A DNA stretch of 64,000 nt from Mycobacterium sp. 050128 (GCF_036409155.1 NZ_JAZGLW010000008.1:62001-126000); one strand, 5' to 3'. Positions 25,921-36,002 are shown, counted from the stretch's first letter. The notes: generated from the letters alone by a model not told the origin. Numbers and translations are program-made.

Positions 25921-27017
25921 GCTCGGTTTCTGACCAGCAATGGCTGCGCGAGATCGGGGTGGATCTGGACGCGGATGCCCAGACCGAGGACGACCGGCTC
26001 GACGCGGACCACGACAGCGTCTCAGCCGAGGACAGCGTTGAGGAGCCTGTAGACCCCGACGACGGCATCGTCCACGTCGGCGCCGCTGCGGCACTTGCTG
26101 AGGATCACCATGCCGCCGATCCCGCTGGTGCCGCCGACCCCGCTGGCGCCTTCGACGTTGAGGGCACCGGATTCGGGCAGCACGGCGCTGGCGACGTTGT
26201 TGGCGAGGCGGTCAAGCAACGCCGCCCGCGCCGATACACACCGTGGGTGCTCGGCGCCTTCGCCGCGGTGGTCGCGCTGGCGACGGTGGTCACCACCCTG
26301 GGCGTCACGCTATCTGGCCCGGATGGCCCGTCGCCGCGTCCGCGCCAACACGCGGTGAAATCCAGTGACGCACCGACTGTGGTGGCAGCCCCCGCGCCAG
26401 CTCCTGGCGAGGGTGGTGATCACCCGCTGCCGTTTACCGCCTCAGCTGACTGCCCGGCCGGCGCCTCCACCTCAGCCAAATCTATCGCCGATCCTGACAG
26501 GCCATCGCCGTGGATTTGCGTGCGGCACACCGACGGTCAGCCGCTCTACATCACCCTCGGCCCGGCTGGAATCGAACGCGCTTATGTGATCACTGCGGTC
26601 AGTATTGTGCCGGGGGATACCGCACCGGCGCAGGGCGCTGGTGGTGATCCATGGCTGCAGCACCGCGTCGTCACGTTGGTGCAGTGGCAGTTCAATGACA
26701 CTGCGCACACGGTCGTCGACCAGGACACCGGCAACATCCACGGCGAAGCGGTCAAACCGATTCCGGGGATCAGCGCCTCGAAGATCACGGTGATCATTCG
26801 GCAAACCAGCCGCCCGGTGGCAGCTCCTCAGCCTACCGCTACGGCGCCAGACGGTGGACCGTTCGGCGGCATCCTGGGCGGACCTGCGCCGGTCAACGGC
26901 CCGCAACCGCCGAGCGGGCCTGACTCGCCGGGTTTCGGATCAGGCCACGACACCGATCCCAGCGACGGAACGTTCGCGGTGTCCAGCATCAAAGTCATTG
27001 GACACAAGGCGATTTAA
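25917..27017 (+). CDS. one-pass membrane protein of the conjugation channel, unknown family
   Basis: 366 residues. The first 95 residues are very acidic, a transmembrane helix follows (about 106-128), and an extracytoplasmic domain (about 155-300) with SPWICVRHTDGQPLYITLG and a Pro/Gly-rich end. The topology (long cytoplasmic acidic head, one helix, outer beta-rich domain) is like that of assembly factors of Gram-positive T4SS, but no family is recognised. The GTG start overlaps the upstream stop, and tcpC-like follows after 7 bp. Confidence 0.6.
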   Translation: MSSVSDQQWLREIGVDLDADAQTEDDRLDADHDSVSAEDSVEEPVDPDDGIVHVGAAAALAEDHHAADPAGAADPAGAFDVEGTGFGQHGAGDVVGEAVKQRRPRRYTPWVLGAFAAVVALATVVTTLGVTLSGPDGPSPRPRQHAVKSSDAPTVVAAPAPAPGEGGDHPLPFTASADCPAGASTSAKSIADPDRPSPWICVRHTDGQPLYITLGPAGIERAYVITAVSIVPGDTAPAQGAGGDPWLQHRVVTLVQWQFNDTAHTVVDQDTGNIHGEAVKPIPGISASKITVIIRQTSRPVAAPQPTATAPDGGPFGGILGGPAPVNGPQPPSGPDSPGFGSGHDTDPSDGTFAVSSIKVIGHKAI

Positions 27018-27024
27018 GGACGAC

Positions 27025-27951
27025 ATGCTGAAGATCAGCAAGGTATGGAAGCAGCGCCTCACGGTGCTGGGCCATGGCGCCGGGCGGGTGTCCCTGGTGA
27101 TTCTGGTGGCGAGCTCGTCGATCAACGGGATCGCGTTGCTGTGGCGGTTCGTGTTTCCTCCTGAGCCGCCGCCCGTGGCGGCCGTGGCTCGCGAGGTGAT
27201 CAACGAGACCGACCCGGTGAAGGCGTTCGCCGTCAATTGCGTACGGGGCCTTCTCGTTGGAACCGCTTCGGGCGCGAGCAATCTCACGCGGTGTTTTCCC
27301 GGCGGACAAAAGTACGAATTGCCCACCACCTCGTCGATGACGGTGTCCAATCCCACGGCGTGGGCATCAAAGCGCAAGGACGCCTCCAACGACATGGTCC
27401 TTTACAGCGTGAAGGTGCAGATCGACGAGCAGCCCTACCCTTCAGCGCCGCCGATCACGGCCTTTTACCAACTACCGGTCGCGGTGTACCGGGATAAGGG
27501 CATGCAGGCTCTTGATCGCATCAGCAGGGTTGATCCGCCGCCGCCGGGCGCTATTGTGCCCCTGGGCTATTCAGTGACGATCGCCGCCAACAGCCCGCTG
27601 TTCACGATGCTGTCCGGGTTTGCGACAGCGTTTCTTACCACCTCGGGCGGCCTGGAACGGTTTATCACCACCGACTCAGGCGTCACGCCCGTCGGGTCCT
27701 ACTCGTCTGCCTCGGTGACTGCCGCCCAGGTCGACACCAATCCCTCTGATGCGCCGACGGATAACAGCGAATTGGCGGCGCACATCGATGTGTCGGCGCG
27801 CAGACCGGACTACACGCTGGTGTCGCTGTCGTACTCGCTGACGCTGCGATCGGTGGGCGGCACCTGGTTTGTCGCCCAGATCGACGCCATCCCGGTGTTG
27901 GCCGATGCCACACCTACCCCGGTTCCCACGACGGTGGCCCCGCGGAACTAG
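27025..27951 (+). CDS. TcpC/VirB8-like conjugation protein
   Basis: 308 residues from the ATG at 27025. A basic head is followed by a transmembrane helix (about 20-42) and two NTF2-like lobes; the pattern AREVINETDPVKAFAVNCVRG (split over residues 56-76) and the second lobe near DYTLVSLSYSLTLRSVGGTW are those of TcpC, the VirB8-like subunit of Gram-positive conjugation systems. TcpC/VirB8 proteins nucleate the channel at the membrane. It lies between the unknown membrane protein and the small two-pass protein, just before virB4. Confidence 0.75.
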   Translation: MLKISKVWKQRLTVLGHGAGRVSLVILVASSSINGIALLWRFVFPPEPPPVAAVAREVINETDPVKAFAVNCVRGLLVGTASGASNLTRCFPGGQKYELPTTSSMTVSNPTAWASKRKDASNDMVLYSVKVQIDEQPYPSAPPITAFYQLPVAVYRDKGMQALDRISRVDPPPPGAIVPLGYSVTIAANSPLFTMLSGFATAFLTTSGGLERFITTDSGVTPVGSYSSASVTAAQVDTNPSDAPTDNSELAAHIDVSARRPDYTLVSLSYSLTLRSVGGTWFVAQIDAIPVLADATPTPVPTTVAPRN

Positions 27952-27986
27952 GCGCCGCTGAGGATTCAGAGAAAGAGGTAATCACC

Positions 27987-28304
27987 GTGATCGGTTCGTA
28001 TTCCATCCCAGTCCTGGCTAGCCACACCATCAACATGGCTGCTGGGGCCGGGGTCATCAACATGAGCCACGAGGTGCTCTACATCATCGTGGCTGTCGGC
28101 GGCACATATTTCTTGGGCAGTGGCATCGTGCGCGGCATGAGAGACCACTGGAAGCGCGGTACCGGCGCCGGATTGTCGGCAATCGCAGGCGGTGTCGCCT
28201 TGGCGGTTGTCGTGGCACACATCGTGGGGCTGTATCAGCGCGGCAATCAGGAATTTGAGCACCTGCCCGGCAGCGTCGGCCACTCCAACACCCGCGGATG
28301 GTGA
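27987..28304 (+). CDS. small two-pass membrane protein before virB4
   Basis: 105 residues from a GTG preceded by AGAAAGAGG. Two hydrophobic helices (about 26-48 and 62-84) flank a basic loop (RGMRDHWKRG). Size, topology and position before virB4 suggest a VirB2/VirB3 or TcpD-type subunit, but sequence alone does not decide. The stop overlaps the virB4 start by 7 nt. Confidence 0.6.
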   Translation: MIGSYSIPVLASHTINMAAGAGVINMSHEVLYIIVAVGGTYFLGSGIVRGMRDHWKRGTGAGLSAIAGGVALAVVVAHIVGLYQRGNQEFEHLPGSVGHSNTRGW

Positions 28305-31213
28305 CCACAGCACCGGTTGCCCCACCACGACCGGTAGAGAAGGCCGAAGCATGGTCGGGCATCCGCGACATCGACATCCAGATCGGGGAAGCCGCTCCGG
28401 GCCAGGAGTGGCCCGGCGGCCCTTATCGCGGGATCGAATGGGTAGCCATCGCCGCGATCGCTGGACCCACCCTGCTGTGGGTCGACAGCCAGCCCGCCGG
28501 CACCACCTTGCCGATCCTGGCCGCCGGCGCGGTGCTGTGTGTCGTAACCGTGGGGCTGATGCGGCTGCTGCTGCCTAAAGGCCGACCCTCGTTGTCCACC
28601 CGGGTCATCTTTGCCCGCAACACGGTCCGGCCCCCTCACCTGGTCACCTCCGTGCCGCGTCGCACCGACCGGCGCTTCCGTGCCGACTCCAGCTTTGACC
28701 CTCCTGAACGTGTCGAAGGCAATCTGGTCTTCACTGCCGGAGGTGTCTACGCCGAGTTCCTGATCGACGGCTTGTCGGTCAACATGCGCTCGCTCGACGT
28801 CCACCGTCGAGCCGCGCGCCTGACCCGCAACCTGGGACGCTACTTGCCCTCAGGCTCCCAAGTCCGCGGCCTTTTGGTCGCCGAAGACCAAAACGCCATC
28901 CTGCGGGCTATGGTGGGTCCGCACACCACCAATTCGGCCTGGATCCGCCAGTGCAAGCACTGGGTGCCAATCATCGCTGATGCCAACAAATGGATCAGCA
29001 ACGGATACCGCGGGCCGGTGCGGCCTCGTTTTTGGCTCACAGTGCCTGTCGACGCCGGCGCCGCGGGCCGTACTCCGCTCGGACAAGGCAGACGTGTGTG
29101 GGATTGGGTCAGCGGACGCGACAAAGACTCGAACACGTCGATTCAGCACTATGCGAGCGTGGCCCGCGAGATCTGTAGCGCTTTGCCTGACGAGTTCCAC
29201 GTCCGCCCGGCCAGTCCGGCCCAAATTCACTGGTACCGGCGGCATCGGGCGATGCTCGGTGTCATCCATGAGCCGATACCACCGACCAACGCCGGCCCTG
29301 CCTCGCTGTGTGCTGACGACTTCGCTCCGATCGCGTTCGACGAGGGAGACAACGCCCAACGATCGTGGTGGCGGCCGAGTTTCAAGCCAATGGTCCGCGT
29401 CTACTATCCCGACGACCCCCACCGCCGGTCGAGTTATCAGACATTTTTGACTGTGGAGCACTTCCCCGAGACAGGGCTGGCCTTTCCGCGCGCGTCGTAT
29501 TTGCATGCGCTGCTCAACGTGAACACTGCGGCCAGTATTGAATGGACCCAACATATCTATATTCGCACACCCCAGGATGCGCAGGCCCGAAACTTCCGCT
29601 ACACCAAGAACATCAAGGATCAGATGCGCCAGCGCGGGCACCGCGGCGCCGAAAACGACGAACTGCCACGCAAACTCGCGCGCACCCGGGCTTACACCTC
29701 ACATCTGAACGGCAATCCCGCAGAGCGCGAGCTCGACCACACGGTGGTCATCGCTGTCGGGGCCGACTCCCCGCAGATCCTTGAGGACGCGGTCAAGCAG
29801 GTCCGCCAGGAGCTCGACACAGTCGGTATTGCTGTCAAACGTCACCGCGGAGCCCAGGCGCTGCTGTGGAAGGCGTTCAACACGGGGAGTGAAAATGCCT
29901 GCCCGCTCGACGAATTCCGCAATCCCACCAGCGCACATAAGTGGTCGTTGTTCTTGCCGTTGATTTCTGGACGCGTCGGCAACGTCAGGGGCAGTGCGCT
30001 GGCCATCGACCAGACCTCGATGCGCCCGGCAATCATCCTGCACGATCCCGAAGGAACCGCGCGCCGCAATAAGAACACCGGTCTAGCAGTTGTCGGAGAC
30101 CCCGGCGGCGGGAAGTCCAACCGCACGAAATTGTCGGCCTATGAACTGATTCTGCGGGGCGGGCGGGTGGTGGTGTTCGAGCCCGACACGATCGCCGAAT
30201 GGAAACGCGCGCTCACCCCGATCGAGGGAGTGCGCTTCATCGATCCCACAACTCCGCAGTTCCTGTATGACCCGCTGGTGATCTTCCCGGCCCATCTGGC
30301 AGGGCGCATCGCGGCCGCACACATCTTGCCCTGGATCGGACTGTCCTACGACAGCCTCCTGGCCAAACGATATCGACGGCTGCTGCGGCCCGACAATCGG
30401 GCCGCCCACGGGATTACCAGTCACCGGGCGCTGCTGGACTACCTGCGGTCACAGCCGGACGCCGATAACGATGAGTTGCTGCTACGCCTAGAGACAGCAC
30501 AAGAGGATTTTCCTGGCCTGTTCGATGATCACTTGCCGCCCTACCGGCCAGAAGACTCACCAGCGACGGTCTACCTCACGGGCAACCTGGGGTTGCCCAA
30601 CAGCGAGGATCTGGCCAACGCTGATCTTTACGCCAAACTATCCGGGACCCAGCGTGCTGGCATGGCCATTTATGGGCTCCTCATTGAGCTCGAGCAGCGC
30701 TACATGTTCGATCGCCTCGACGTCTTCGACATCATGATCTTCGAGGAGTGCGCCGAACTGCTTGCCTTTCCGACCACAGCGCGCGTTGCGCACAAGTTCA
30801 CGCGCCGGGGCCGCAAGCACGCCAGCGGAATCTGGTTCATCACACAAGATTTCCGAGATCTTGCCCGTATGGGCGATGAATTCGTCACCCAGAAGTGGAT
30901 CTTTCGTGTGCAAGACCCGCAACTGGCCTACGCCACACTGAAGTGGGCGCGTATCGACCCCGACATGTATCCCGAGTTCGTCAGTGCACTCAGTGAGGAC
31001 ACCAGTCCAGGCTCCACCGCTGATGAAGACGTCTTCGCTGATCGCGGAGAGTGGGGAGGCGATATCTTGGAGGCGGGCGCGGTCGATCGCTCCCGCCTCG
31101 GCGAGGGATTCCTGGTCGACGAACTAGGGCGTCCGGCACGGGTCCAGTTCTTCGGTGCGCCGACCCAAGAGCAGGCACGCGCCTTCGACAGCACCGCGAC
31201 GGTGATCGCATGA
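28298..31213 (+). CDS. virB4: VirB4-type T4SS ATPase with N-terminal membrane segment
   Basis: 971 residues. Residues 1-110 contain two hydrophobic helices (about 48-64 and 69-90), like a PrgI/VirB3-type part fused to the ATPase. The core has Walker A VVGDPGGGKSNRTK (about 597-610), followed by GGRVVVFEPDTIAEWKRAL, and Walker B DVFDIMIFEECAEL (about 808-821). VirB4 ATPases drive assembly of the channel and substrate transfer and are essential for conjugation. It overlaps both neighbours (7 nt upstream, 4 nt downstream). Confidence 0.9.
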   Translation: MVTTAPVAPPRPVEKAEAWSGIRDIDIQIGEAAPGQEWPGGPYRGIEWVAIAAIAGPTLLWVDSQPAGTTLPILAAGAVLCVVTVGLMRLLLPKGRPSLSTRVIFARNTVRPPHLVTSVPRRTDRRFRADSSFDPPERVEGNLVFTAGGVYAEFLIDGLSVNMRSLDVHRRAARLTRNLGRYLPSGSQVRGLLVAEDQNAILRAMVGPHTTNSAWIRQCKHWVPIIADANKWISNGYRGPVRPRFWLTVPVDAGAAGRTPLGQGRRVWDWVSGRDKDSNTSIQHYASVAREICSALPDEFHVRPASPAQIHWYRRHRAMLGVIHEPIPPTNAGPASLCADDFAPIAFDEGDNAQRSWWRPSFKPMVRVYYPDDPHRRSSYQTFLTVEHFPETGLAFPRASYLHALLNVNTAASIEWTQHIYIRTPQDAQARNFRYTKNIKDQMRQRGHRGAENDELPRKLARTRAYTSHLNGNPAERELDHTVVIAVGADSPQILEDAVKQVRQELDTVGIAVKRHRGAQALLWKAFNTGSENACPLDEFRNPTSAHKWSLFLPLISGRVGNVRGSALAIDQTSMRPAIILHDPEGTARRNKNTGLAVVGDPGGGKSNRTKLSAYELILRGGRVVVFEPDTIAEWKRALTPIEGVRFIDPTTPQFLYDPLVIFPAHLAGRIAAAHILPWIGLSYDSLLAKRYRRLLRPDNRAAHGITSHRALLDYLRSQPDADNDELLLRLETAQEDFPGLFDDHLPPYRPEDSPATVYLTGNLGLPNSEDLANADLYAKLSGTQRAGMAIYGLLIELEQRYMFDRLDVFDIMIFEECAELLAFPTTARVAHKFTRRGRKHASGIWFITQDFRDLARMGDEFVTQKWIFRVQDPQLAYATLKWARIDPDMYPEFVSALSEDTSPGSTADEDVFADRGEWGGDILEAGAVDRSRLGEGFLVDELGRPARVQFFGAPTQEQARAFDSTATVIA

Positions 31214-33351
31214 CCGCCAACGATTCCCTGGCAGTCTGGCTAGCGCTGCATCCGCGGTTGCGCCGTGTGATCGGCGCCATGACCGGTGTCTACGTGCTGT
31301 GCTTGTGGGCAGTGATCGCCGCACCGAGAGCCTCCGCTGCAGTCGGTGCCGCCGCATTGGGGTGGACCGGGCTGCACGATTTGGATAACGTACCGGTCGC
31401 TGACTACTTCCTGTCGATGGTCGACACCACAGAAGCCACGCTCAACAACGGCCAACACGTCAGCGCGTTCGATCCCGAATCGTGGGGGTCGTGGATCGTC
31501 AACGCCACCCAGACCGCGATCTCGCACGGCACCGCCGCGTGGTGGCTGACTAACGAAGCCGCTCTTGTGGTGTTCGCCATCGGGATTGCGTTGTGGTTCC
31601 TGCGCTTTGCGATGTCCAGTGCCTGGCTGCTGGCCCTCGTGCAAATCGGGCGCCCCACTTACGCCGCAGTCACCATGCTCGTCAACCAGATGTGGCTGGG
31701 ACCGCTGGCAATCGCCATCTGCGTGGTGTTGGCGGGATATCACCAGCAGCGCGGCCAGCCAGCGCAAGCGCGCAACATGCTGGGTACCGCCGCGGTGCTT
31801 TCTGCTTTGGTCTGGACGGTGTTCCGTGACCCCATCGACGATTTGGTCAGCGAGCACGGCCTGTTGGGGATGGGCCGCGCTACGGGCTTTCAGATCGCCC
31901 AGGACGCCCGCCAGGCCTCCTACGCTCCGGGCCAGTCATTGGATGCCCAACTCGACGCGCTGCTGGCACAGCTGATCTCCTCCACGGCGCGCCCCGCTCT
32001 GCAATTGCAGAACTTCGGCATGGTCGTCGATGATGTGGGCACCTGCCGGCACGCATGGTCACAGGCGATCTTGGCCGCACACAGCCAAGGACCTGGCCCC
32101 GCGCACGCGATGGCCAGTTGCGGAGCGCCCCAAGCGTTGGCACACGCCCAACAGATGGGTGCCAACGACTTTGTGCTCGGACTGTTCTTCTTGTTCGCCG
32201 CTTTCTGGATCGGCCTTTTCATCTGGTACGTCGGCATGAGCACCATGCTGGTCGGCGCCAAAGCCACCTATTACTGCATCGTCGTGGTCCCTGCGGCGAT
32301 GGTGGGCATGACCGGTTGGGTGCGCGGAAAGCAATACGCCATGCGCTGCGTCTCGCAAGTGTTGTTACATGGGGTCGAAATGATGATCTTCACCGTCTTT
32401 TTGGCGTTGAGCGCGGTGGGGATGGGGTGGGCGCTAACGACCCCTCAACTCGGGCACGGCGGCGCCACGGTGGTACCGCGACTGTTACTGGTCAGCCTGG
32501 GCTCGGTCGTCGGCATCTTCTTGTTCCACTACATCGACAAGCACTTCTACACAGACAGCCTGGGCACCATCGGCCACCACCTGAGCGGGGCGTGGCGCTC
32601 GACCAGCGCCGCCGCGCGCGAGGAGTACAACGAATACGCCGAGGCGGGCCGCAAGACGCGGGGCTTGTTCCGCCGGGCCGCGCGGCGCGGTGAGGGCGAG
32701 CAAACCGGTGACGACGACAGCGCCGAGAGCGATGCCGACATCTCAACTCCGGGCTTTGACGCCATCAAACCGCGACCCAGCCGGGTGCATGGCCCAGACC
32801 AGAGCACCGCAGCCCACACGGCGCAAACCGCCACAAGGGGTGCTGCAGAAAAAGCTGGAGCACGCGACGCGGCAACGACCGCGGCCGAGGGCGCCGGCGG
32901 CGCAGCCGCAGCAGAAGGTGTCGGCGCGGCCGCCGCCCCAGAGCTGGTGATTCCTGCCGTCATCGCCGAAAAGACCGTCCAGCACGCGCGCCGACACCAT
33001 GCCCGCAACGGCTCAGACCCCGCGCGTGAACCAGGTGATCCGAGTAGCGACTACGGCCAGCACCCGCCAGGGTTGACCACGTCGAGCAACGGCCACCCTG
33101 GCGGGTCAGATCACGGCGACCCGGTGTCGATGGTCCCCTCAGAGGGATTGCCTGCCCTGCCCAGCCATCCGCGCAGGCCCATGCAGCAGGGCGCAGGACG
33201 CCACCAAGCGTCACCGTCGGCAAATCCCGATGAGGACCCCGACCTGCCCCTGGATATGTCATTTGAGCAGCAGCGACCGGCCGAGGTGTCTGATTCGCCC
33301 GTAGAATTTCCGTCACCACCTCGACCACGACCAAGGGATGATCGCAAGTGA
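31210..33351 (+). CDS. VirB6/TrbL-like polytopic membrane protein
   Basis: 713 residues from the ATG at 31210. The first 450 residues hold a signal-like helix (about 20-40) and about six more transmembrane helices, including FVLGLFFLFAAFWIGLFIWY. The rest is hydrophilic: Arg-rich after the last helix, then Ala- and Pro-rich and disordered. This is the usual plan of VirB6/TrbL-type channel subunits in Gram-positive T4SS. It overlaps virB4 upstream and eccA downstream by 4 nt each. Confidence 0.72.
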   Translation: MTANDSLAVWLALHPRLRRVIGAMTGVYVLCLWAVIAAPRASAAVGAAALGWTGLHDLDNVPVADYFLSMVDTTEATLNNGQHVSAFDPESWGSWIVNATQTAISHGTAAWWLTNEAALVVFAIGIALWFLRFAMSSAWLLALVQIGRPTYAAVTMLVNQMWLGPLAIAICVVLAGYHQQRGQPAQARNMLGTAAVLSALVWTVFRDPIDDLVSEHGLLGMGRATGFQIAQDARQASYAPGQSLDAQLDALLAQLISSTARPALQLQNFGMVVDDVGTCRHAWSQAILAAHSQGPGPAHAMASCGAPQALAHAQQMGANDFVLGLFFLFAAFWIGLFIWYVGMSTMLVGAKATYYCIVVVPAAMVGMTGWVRGKQYAMRCVSQVLLHGVEMMIFTVFLALSAVGMGWALTTPQLGHGGATVVPRLLLVSLGSVVGIFLFHYIDKHFYTDSLGTIGHHLSGAWRSTSAAAREEYNEYAEAGRKTRGLFRRAARRGEGEQTGDDDSAESDADISTPGFDAIKPRPSRVHGPDQSTAAHTAQTATRGAAEKAGARDAATTAAEGAGGAAAAEGVGAAAAPELVIPAVIAEKTVQHARRHHARNGSDPAREPGDPSSDYGQHPPGLTTSSNGHPGGSDHGDPVSMVPSEGLPALPSHPRRPMQQGAGRHQASPSANPDEDPDLPLDMSFEQQRPAEVSDSPVEFPSPPRPRPRDDRK

Positions 33352-35150
33352 GCGCCCGTGAATACTTCGACATGGGAATCAGCCGCCTGGGCTTTGGTGA
33401 GGGCCAGGCCGACTTCCCGGGGGCACGCGAAGCCTTCACCCAAGCCACTGACATGGATCCCGGCATGTGCGACGCCTGGATGGGGTTGGCATACGCGGGC
33501 GATGTCACCCCTGACACCTTGCGCGGCGCCTACGACGCGCTCTCAACGTTGCACCGCGAAACGCGCCGGGTCGGCCTAGCCGATTCAGCGTTGGCGCCCA
33601 CGGTGGCAACGCCATTCCTCATTGATCTCTACCCGTACACCCCCACCGGGGTCACTCTCGCCTACGCGGCGACACTGGTGAGCCAGGGCGACTACGATCA
33701 GGCCGAGAAGCTCCTCGACGAGGTCGACCTGACCATCGAACCGGCCCAGGCCCAGATCCACCGCTTCGTCGGGGCCACCATGTTCTTCCTAACGCGCCGC
33801 TGGACCGACGTGCTGGACTGGACCTCGCAGAGCTCGGCAACCAGCGGCGGCATCGTGGAGACCGCCACCCGCCTACTCAAGGGAATCGCCCAAACCTCGC
33901 TCGGTCAGTTCGAGGCCGCGATGGCCACATTGACGTCCGTCGTGACGCAAGCCGAGCAGGCCAGACTCGCCCAGAGCGTCGATACTTCCCACCTCCTGGC
34001 TGAGGCGGCCCTGTATCGCGGGCTGTGCCACCGCGCAATGGGGGACGAGGCGTCCGCCCGCAAAGAATTCAGCGCAGCCAGCGTCGACGGCCAGCTGCGC
34101 CCCGACGCCGCCGCCGCCCTCGATGACCCCACCTATGGCGTGACCGTGACTACCCCCGATGTCATTGAAGCCCGCTCCAACCGGTGGGATCCCAATTCCG
34201 GGCCCAGCGTCGCTGACCTGCGCAGGGCCGAGCAACGCAAAGAAGCCGTACGCGTCCTCGAGCGCGCCGAACGCGAGCTCGACGAATTCATCGGGCTGCG
34301 CCGCGTCAAAGAGCACGTCAAGGAACTCAAGTTCGTCAAGGTCTACGACCAGAAGATGGCCGAACGCGGCGTGCAGATCGGCGAGCGTGACACCTTGCAC
34401 ATGACTCTGGTCGGCCCGCCGGGAACCGCGAAAACCTCGATAGCACGGCTGATTTGCGAGATGTATTTCGGCCTGGGCATCCTCGAATCACCCGAATTCA
34501 TCGAAGTCTCGCGCAAGGATCTTGTCGACGAGCACATCGGTGGCACCGAGAAGAGAACTTCAGCGATTCTGGAAGCGGCCAAGGGCTGCGCATTGTTCAT
34601 CGACGAGGCACCCGAACTGTACAAACCCGACAACGAACGCGATTTCGGCCATATCGCCGTCGACGTCATCATGAAGTGGGCCGAGGATCACCGACACGAC
34701 ACCATGATCGCCATGGCCGGCTACGCCAGCCCGATGAACCGACTCTTAAGCGCCAACCCCGGTCTGCGGTCACGATTCCCGTTTCAGCTCGAATTCACCT
34801 CATGCGACACCGACGACCTAGTAAGGATCGCTGAGCTCTTCGCCGCGCGGTTCCACGTGGCCATGGAACCCGCCGCCCTCAAACGCTTCAGCAGCACAGC
34901 GGAGTGGCTATGCAACACCCCAAGTACACGACCCGGCGAGCCGCAGATGCTCATCGACGTCGCCGCCAATGGCCGATTCGCACGAACGGTCATCGAACAA
35001 GCCCTGCGAAAAGCCAAGGCCCGCATCGCCGCCGATCCCACCGTGGACCTACTCACCGCCGACCTGGGCAGCATCAGCACGATCACGCAAGCCGACATGG
35101 ACGCCGCCCTCAACGACGTCCTGCTGTCCCTTGAGCTTGTGACGCCCTGA
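33348..35150 (+). CDS. eccA: EccA, AAA+ ATPase of the ESX system placed in the T4SS run
   Basis: 600 residues, the normal EccA length. Residues 1-270 form TPR-like helical repeats (GYxxAEKLL-type units), and the C-terminal half is a CbbX-type AAA+ domain with Walker A VGPPGTAKTS (about 353-362; Ala replaces the usual second Gly), Walker B ALFIDEAPEL (about 415) and a sensor region near NPGLRSRFPF. EccA is cytosolic and acts on PE/PPE and Esp substrates before export. In chromosomal ESX loci it sits with the esx genes; here its GTG overlaps the VirB6-like stop, making it the last gene of the conjugation transcript. Confidence 0.9.
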   Translation: MSAREYFDMGISRLGFGEGQADFPGAREAFTQATDMDPGMCDAWMGLAYAGDVTPDTLRGAYDALSTLHRETRRVGLADSALAPTVATPFLIDLYPYTPTGVTLAYAATLVSQGDYDQAEKLLDEVDLTIEPAQAQIHRFVGATMFFLTRRWTDVLDWTSQSSATSGGIVETATRLLKGIAQTSLGQFEAAMATLTSVVTQAEQARLAQSVDTSHLLAEAALYRGLCHRAMGDEASARKEFSAASVDGQLRPDAAAALDDPTYGVTVTTPDVIEARSNRWDPNSGPSVADLRRAEQRKEAVRVLERAERELDEFIGLRRVKEHVKELKFVKVYDQKMAERGVQIGERDTLHMTLVGPPGTAKTSIARLICEMYFGLGILESPEFIEVSRKDLVDEHIGGTEKRTSAILEAAKGCALFIDEAPELYKPDNERDFGHIAVDVIMKWAEDHRHDTMIAMAGYASPMNRLLSANPGLRSRFPFQLEFTSCDTDDLVRIAELFAARFHVAMEPAALKRFSSTAEWLCNTPSTRPGEPQMLIDVAANGRFARTVIEQALRKAKARIAADPTVDLLTADLGSISTITQADMDAALNDVLLSLELVTP

Positions 35151-35175
35151 ACCGCCCACACGTGTCAACCCCCGG

Positions 35176-35215
35176 CACACCTCCGACAGGTGTGAGTGCT
35201 GCGGTCACGCAGCAC
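35176..35215 (+). terminator. two tandem hairpins after eccA
   Basis: CACACCT (35176-35182) pairs with AGGTGTG (35188-35194) over a 5-nt loop. One base later GTGCTGCG (35196-35203) pairs with CGCAGCAC (35208-35215) over a 4-nt loop. Both stems are perfect. They start 26 bp after the eccA stop and are a good candidate for the end of the T4SS transcript. Confidence 0.6.
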
Positions 35216-35534
35216 CCGAGAATCGCGTCAGCCAAGCGGGGAATTCCTCTGCCAACGGTGCGGCCACTGCGCCGGCAGACGAACATGCCGCACGGCAACA
35301 TACTCCGGGCTGGACTGGCCGCACCGCAACCGCGGCGTAAAAGAGGCCGGTCGCTTCCAGCGGCCGGAGAAGTCACAAGCACATGGATGTCGCCCCCTCC
35401 AGCACCTCGACTAACTTGCCTGCTGTCGAAGTTGGGCGCGGTGGTAGAGAAACCGACACCTGAGGTCTTAGGGTGCTGGTCAGTGTCGCTCTGCGGCGGA
35501 CATCTATTAGATCCGATTTCGGTGAAGGACGGCT
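35216..35534. other. non-coding gap after the T4SS run
   Basis: About 320 bp without a convincing gene; an open frame here has composition unlike the neighbouring genes. Near its end an AT-rich palindrome, ATCTA-T-TAGAT (35502-35512), lies 22 bp before the next start and may be a regulatory site. Confidence 0.4.
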
Positions 35535-36002
35535 ATGGGCGACGCGATTAACGGCGAAGACGTGACACTCGTTTGGACCTACGCTGCCAACTGCATCCTG
35601 TACGAGGAAGATGGGGGTCCAGCGGAGCTAAATATTGGCTCCACCCTTGAGCCGCATTTGGTGTCGCGGTCCGAGGCGTTTCGGGATCTTTACGCGCACC
35701 AACTGCTCGAATCACTTGGTGCAGAACGGGACCGGATCACTGCGCTTGCGAGGTCGATTCCCCTCGCTCGGCGACAGAGCCCCTCCGCTGAGGCTGTGTG
35801 GAGCATCGCGGTGGATCTGTGCCAACGAGCCAACGCGATCATCGAGGCCACAGGCGCGGCCGACGATGGCCGCGCCCGGCGCCGGTTACTTGCCGGAACC
35901 AAACATCTCAATCGCACGGTGGTACTCGGCCAGTGGGTGCCTTCCTATCAGGTGGAGATAGACAACGAACTGCTGCAAGAACTTTCCGCCGTAGATGAAT
36001 GA
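35535..36002 (+). CDS. hypothetical cytosolic protein
   Basis: 155 residues with a good ribosome binding site (GAAGGA, 6 nt before the ATG). The first part reads VTLVWTYAANCILYEEDGG, followed by helices with many Arg and Ala. No transmembrane segment, no signal peptide and no motif that I recognise. It stands alone between the T4SS terminator and a non-coding stretch, and its codon pattern is like that of the neighbours, so it is probably a real gene. Confidence 0.6.
   Translation: MGDAINGEDVTLVWTYAANCILYEEDGGPAELNIGSTLEPHLVSRSEAFRDLYAHQLLESLGAERDRITALARSIPLARRQSPSAEAVWSIAVDLCQRANAIIEATGAADDGRARRRLLAGTKHLNRTVVLGQWVPSYQVEIDNELLQELSAVDE

Noticed and set aside
28240..35150. Minus-strand ORFs opposite the T4SS genes
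   Set aside because: They mirror the codon structure of virB4, the VirB6-like gene and eccA and show no motifs.
35162..35551. 129-residue ORF after eccA
   Set aside because: It begins within the tandem hairpins, has unlikely composition and runs into the better supported gene at 35535.
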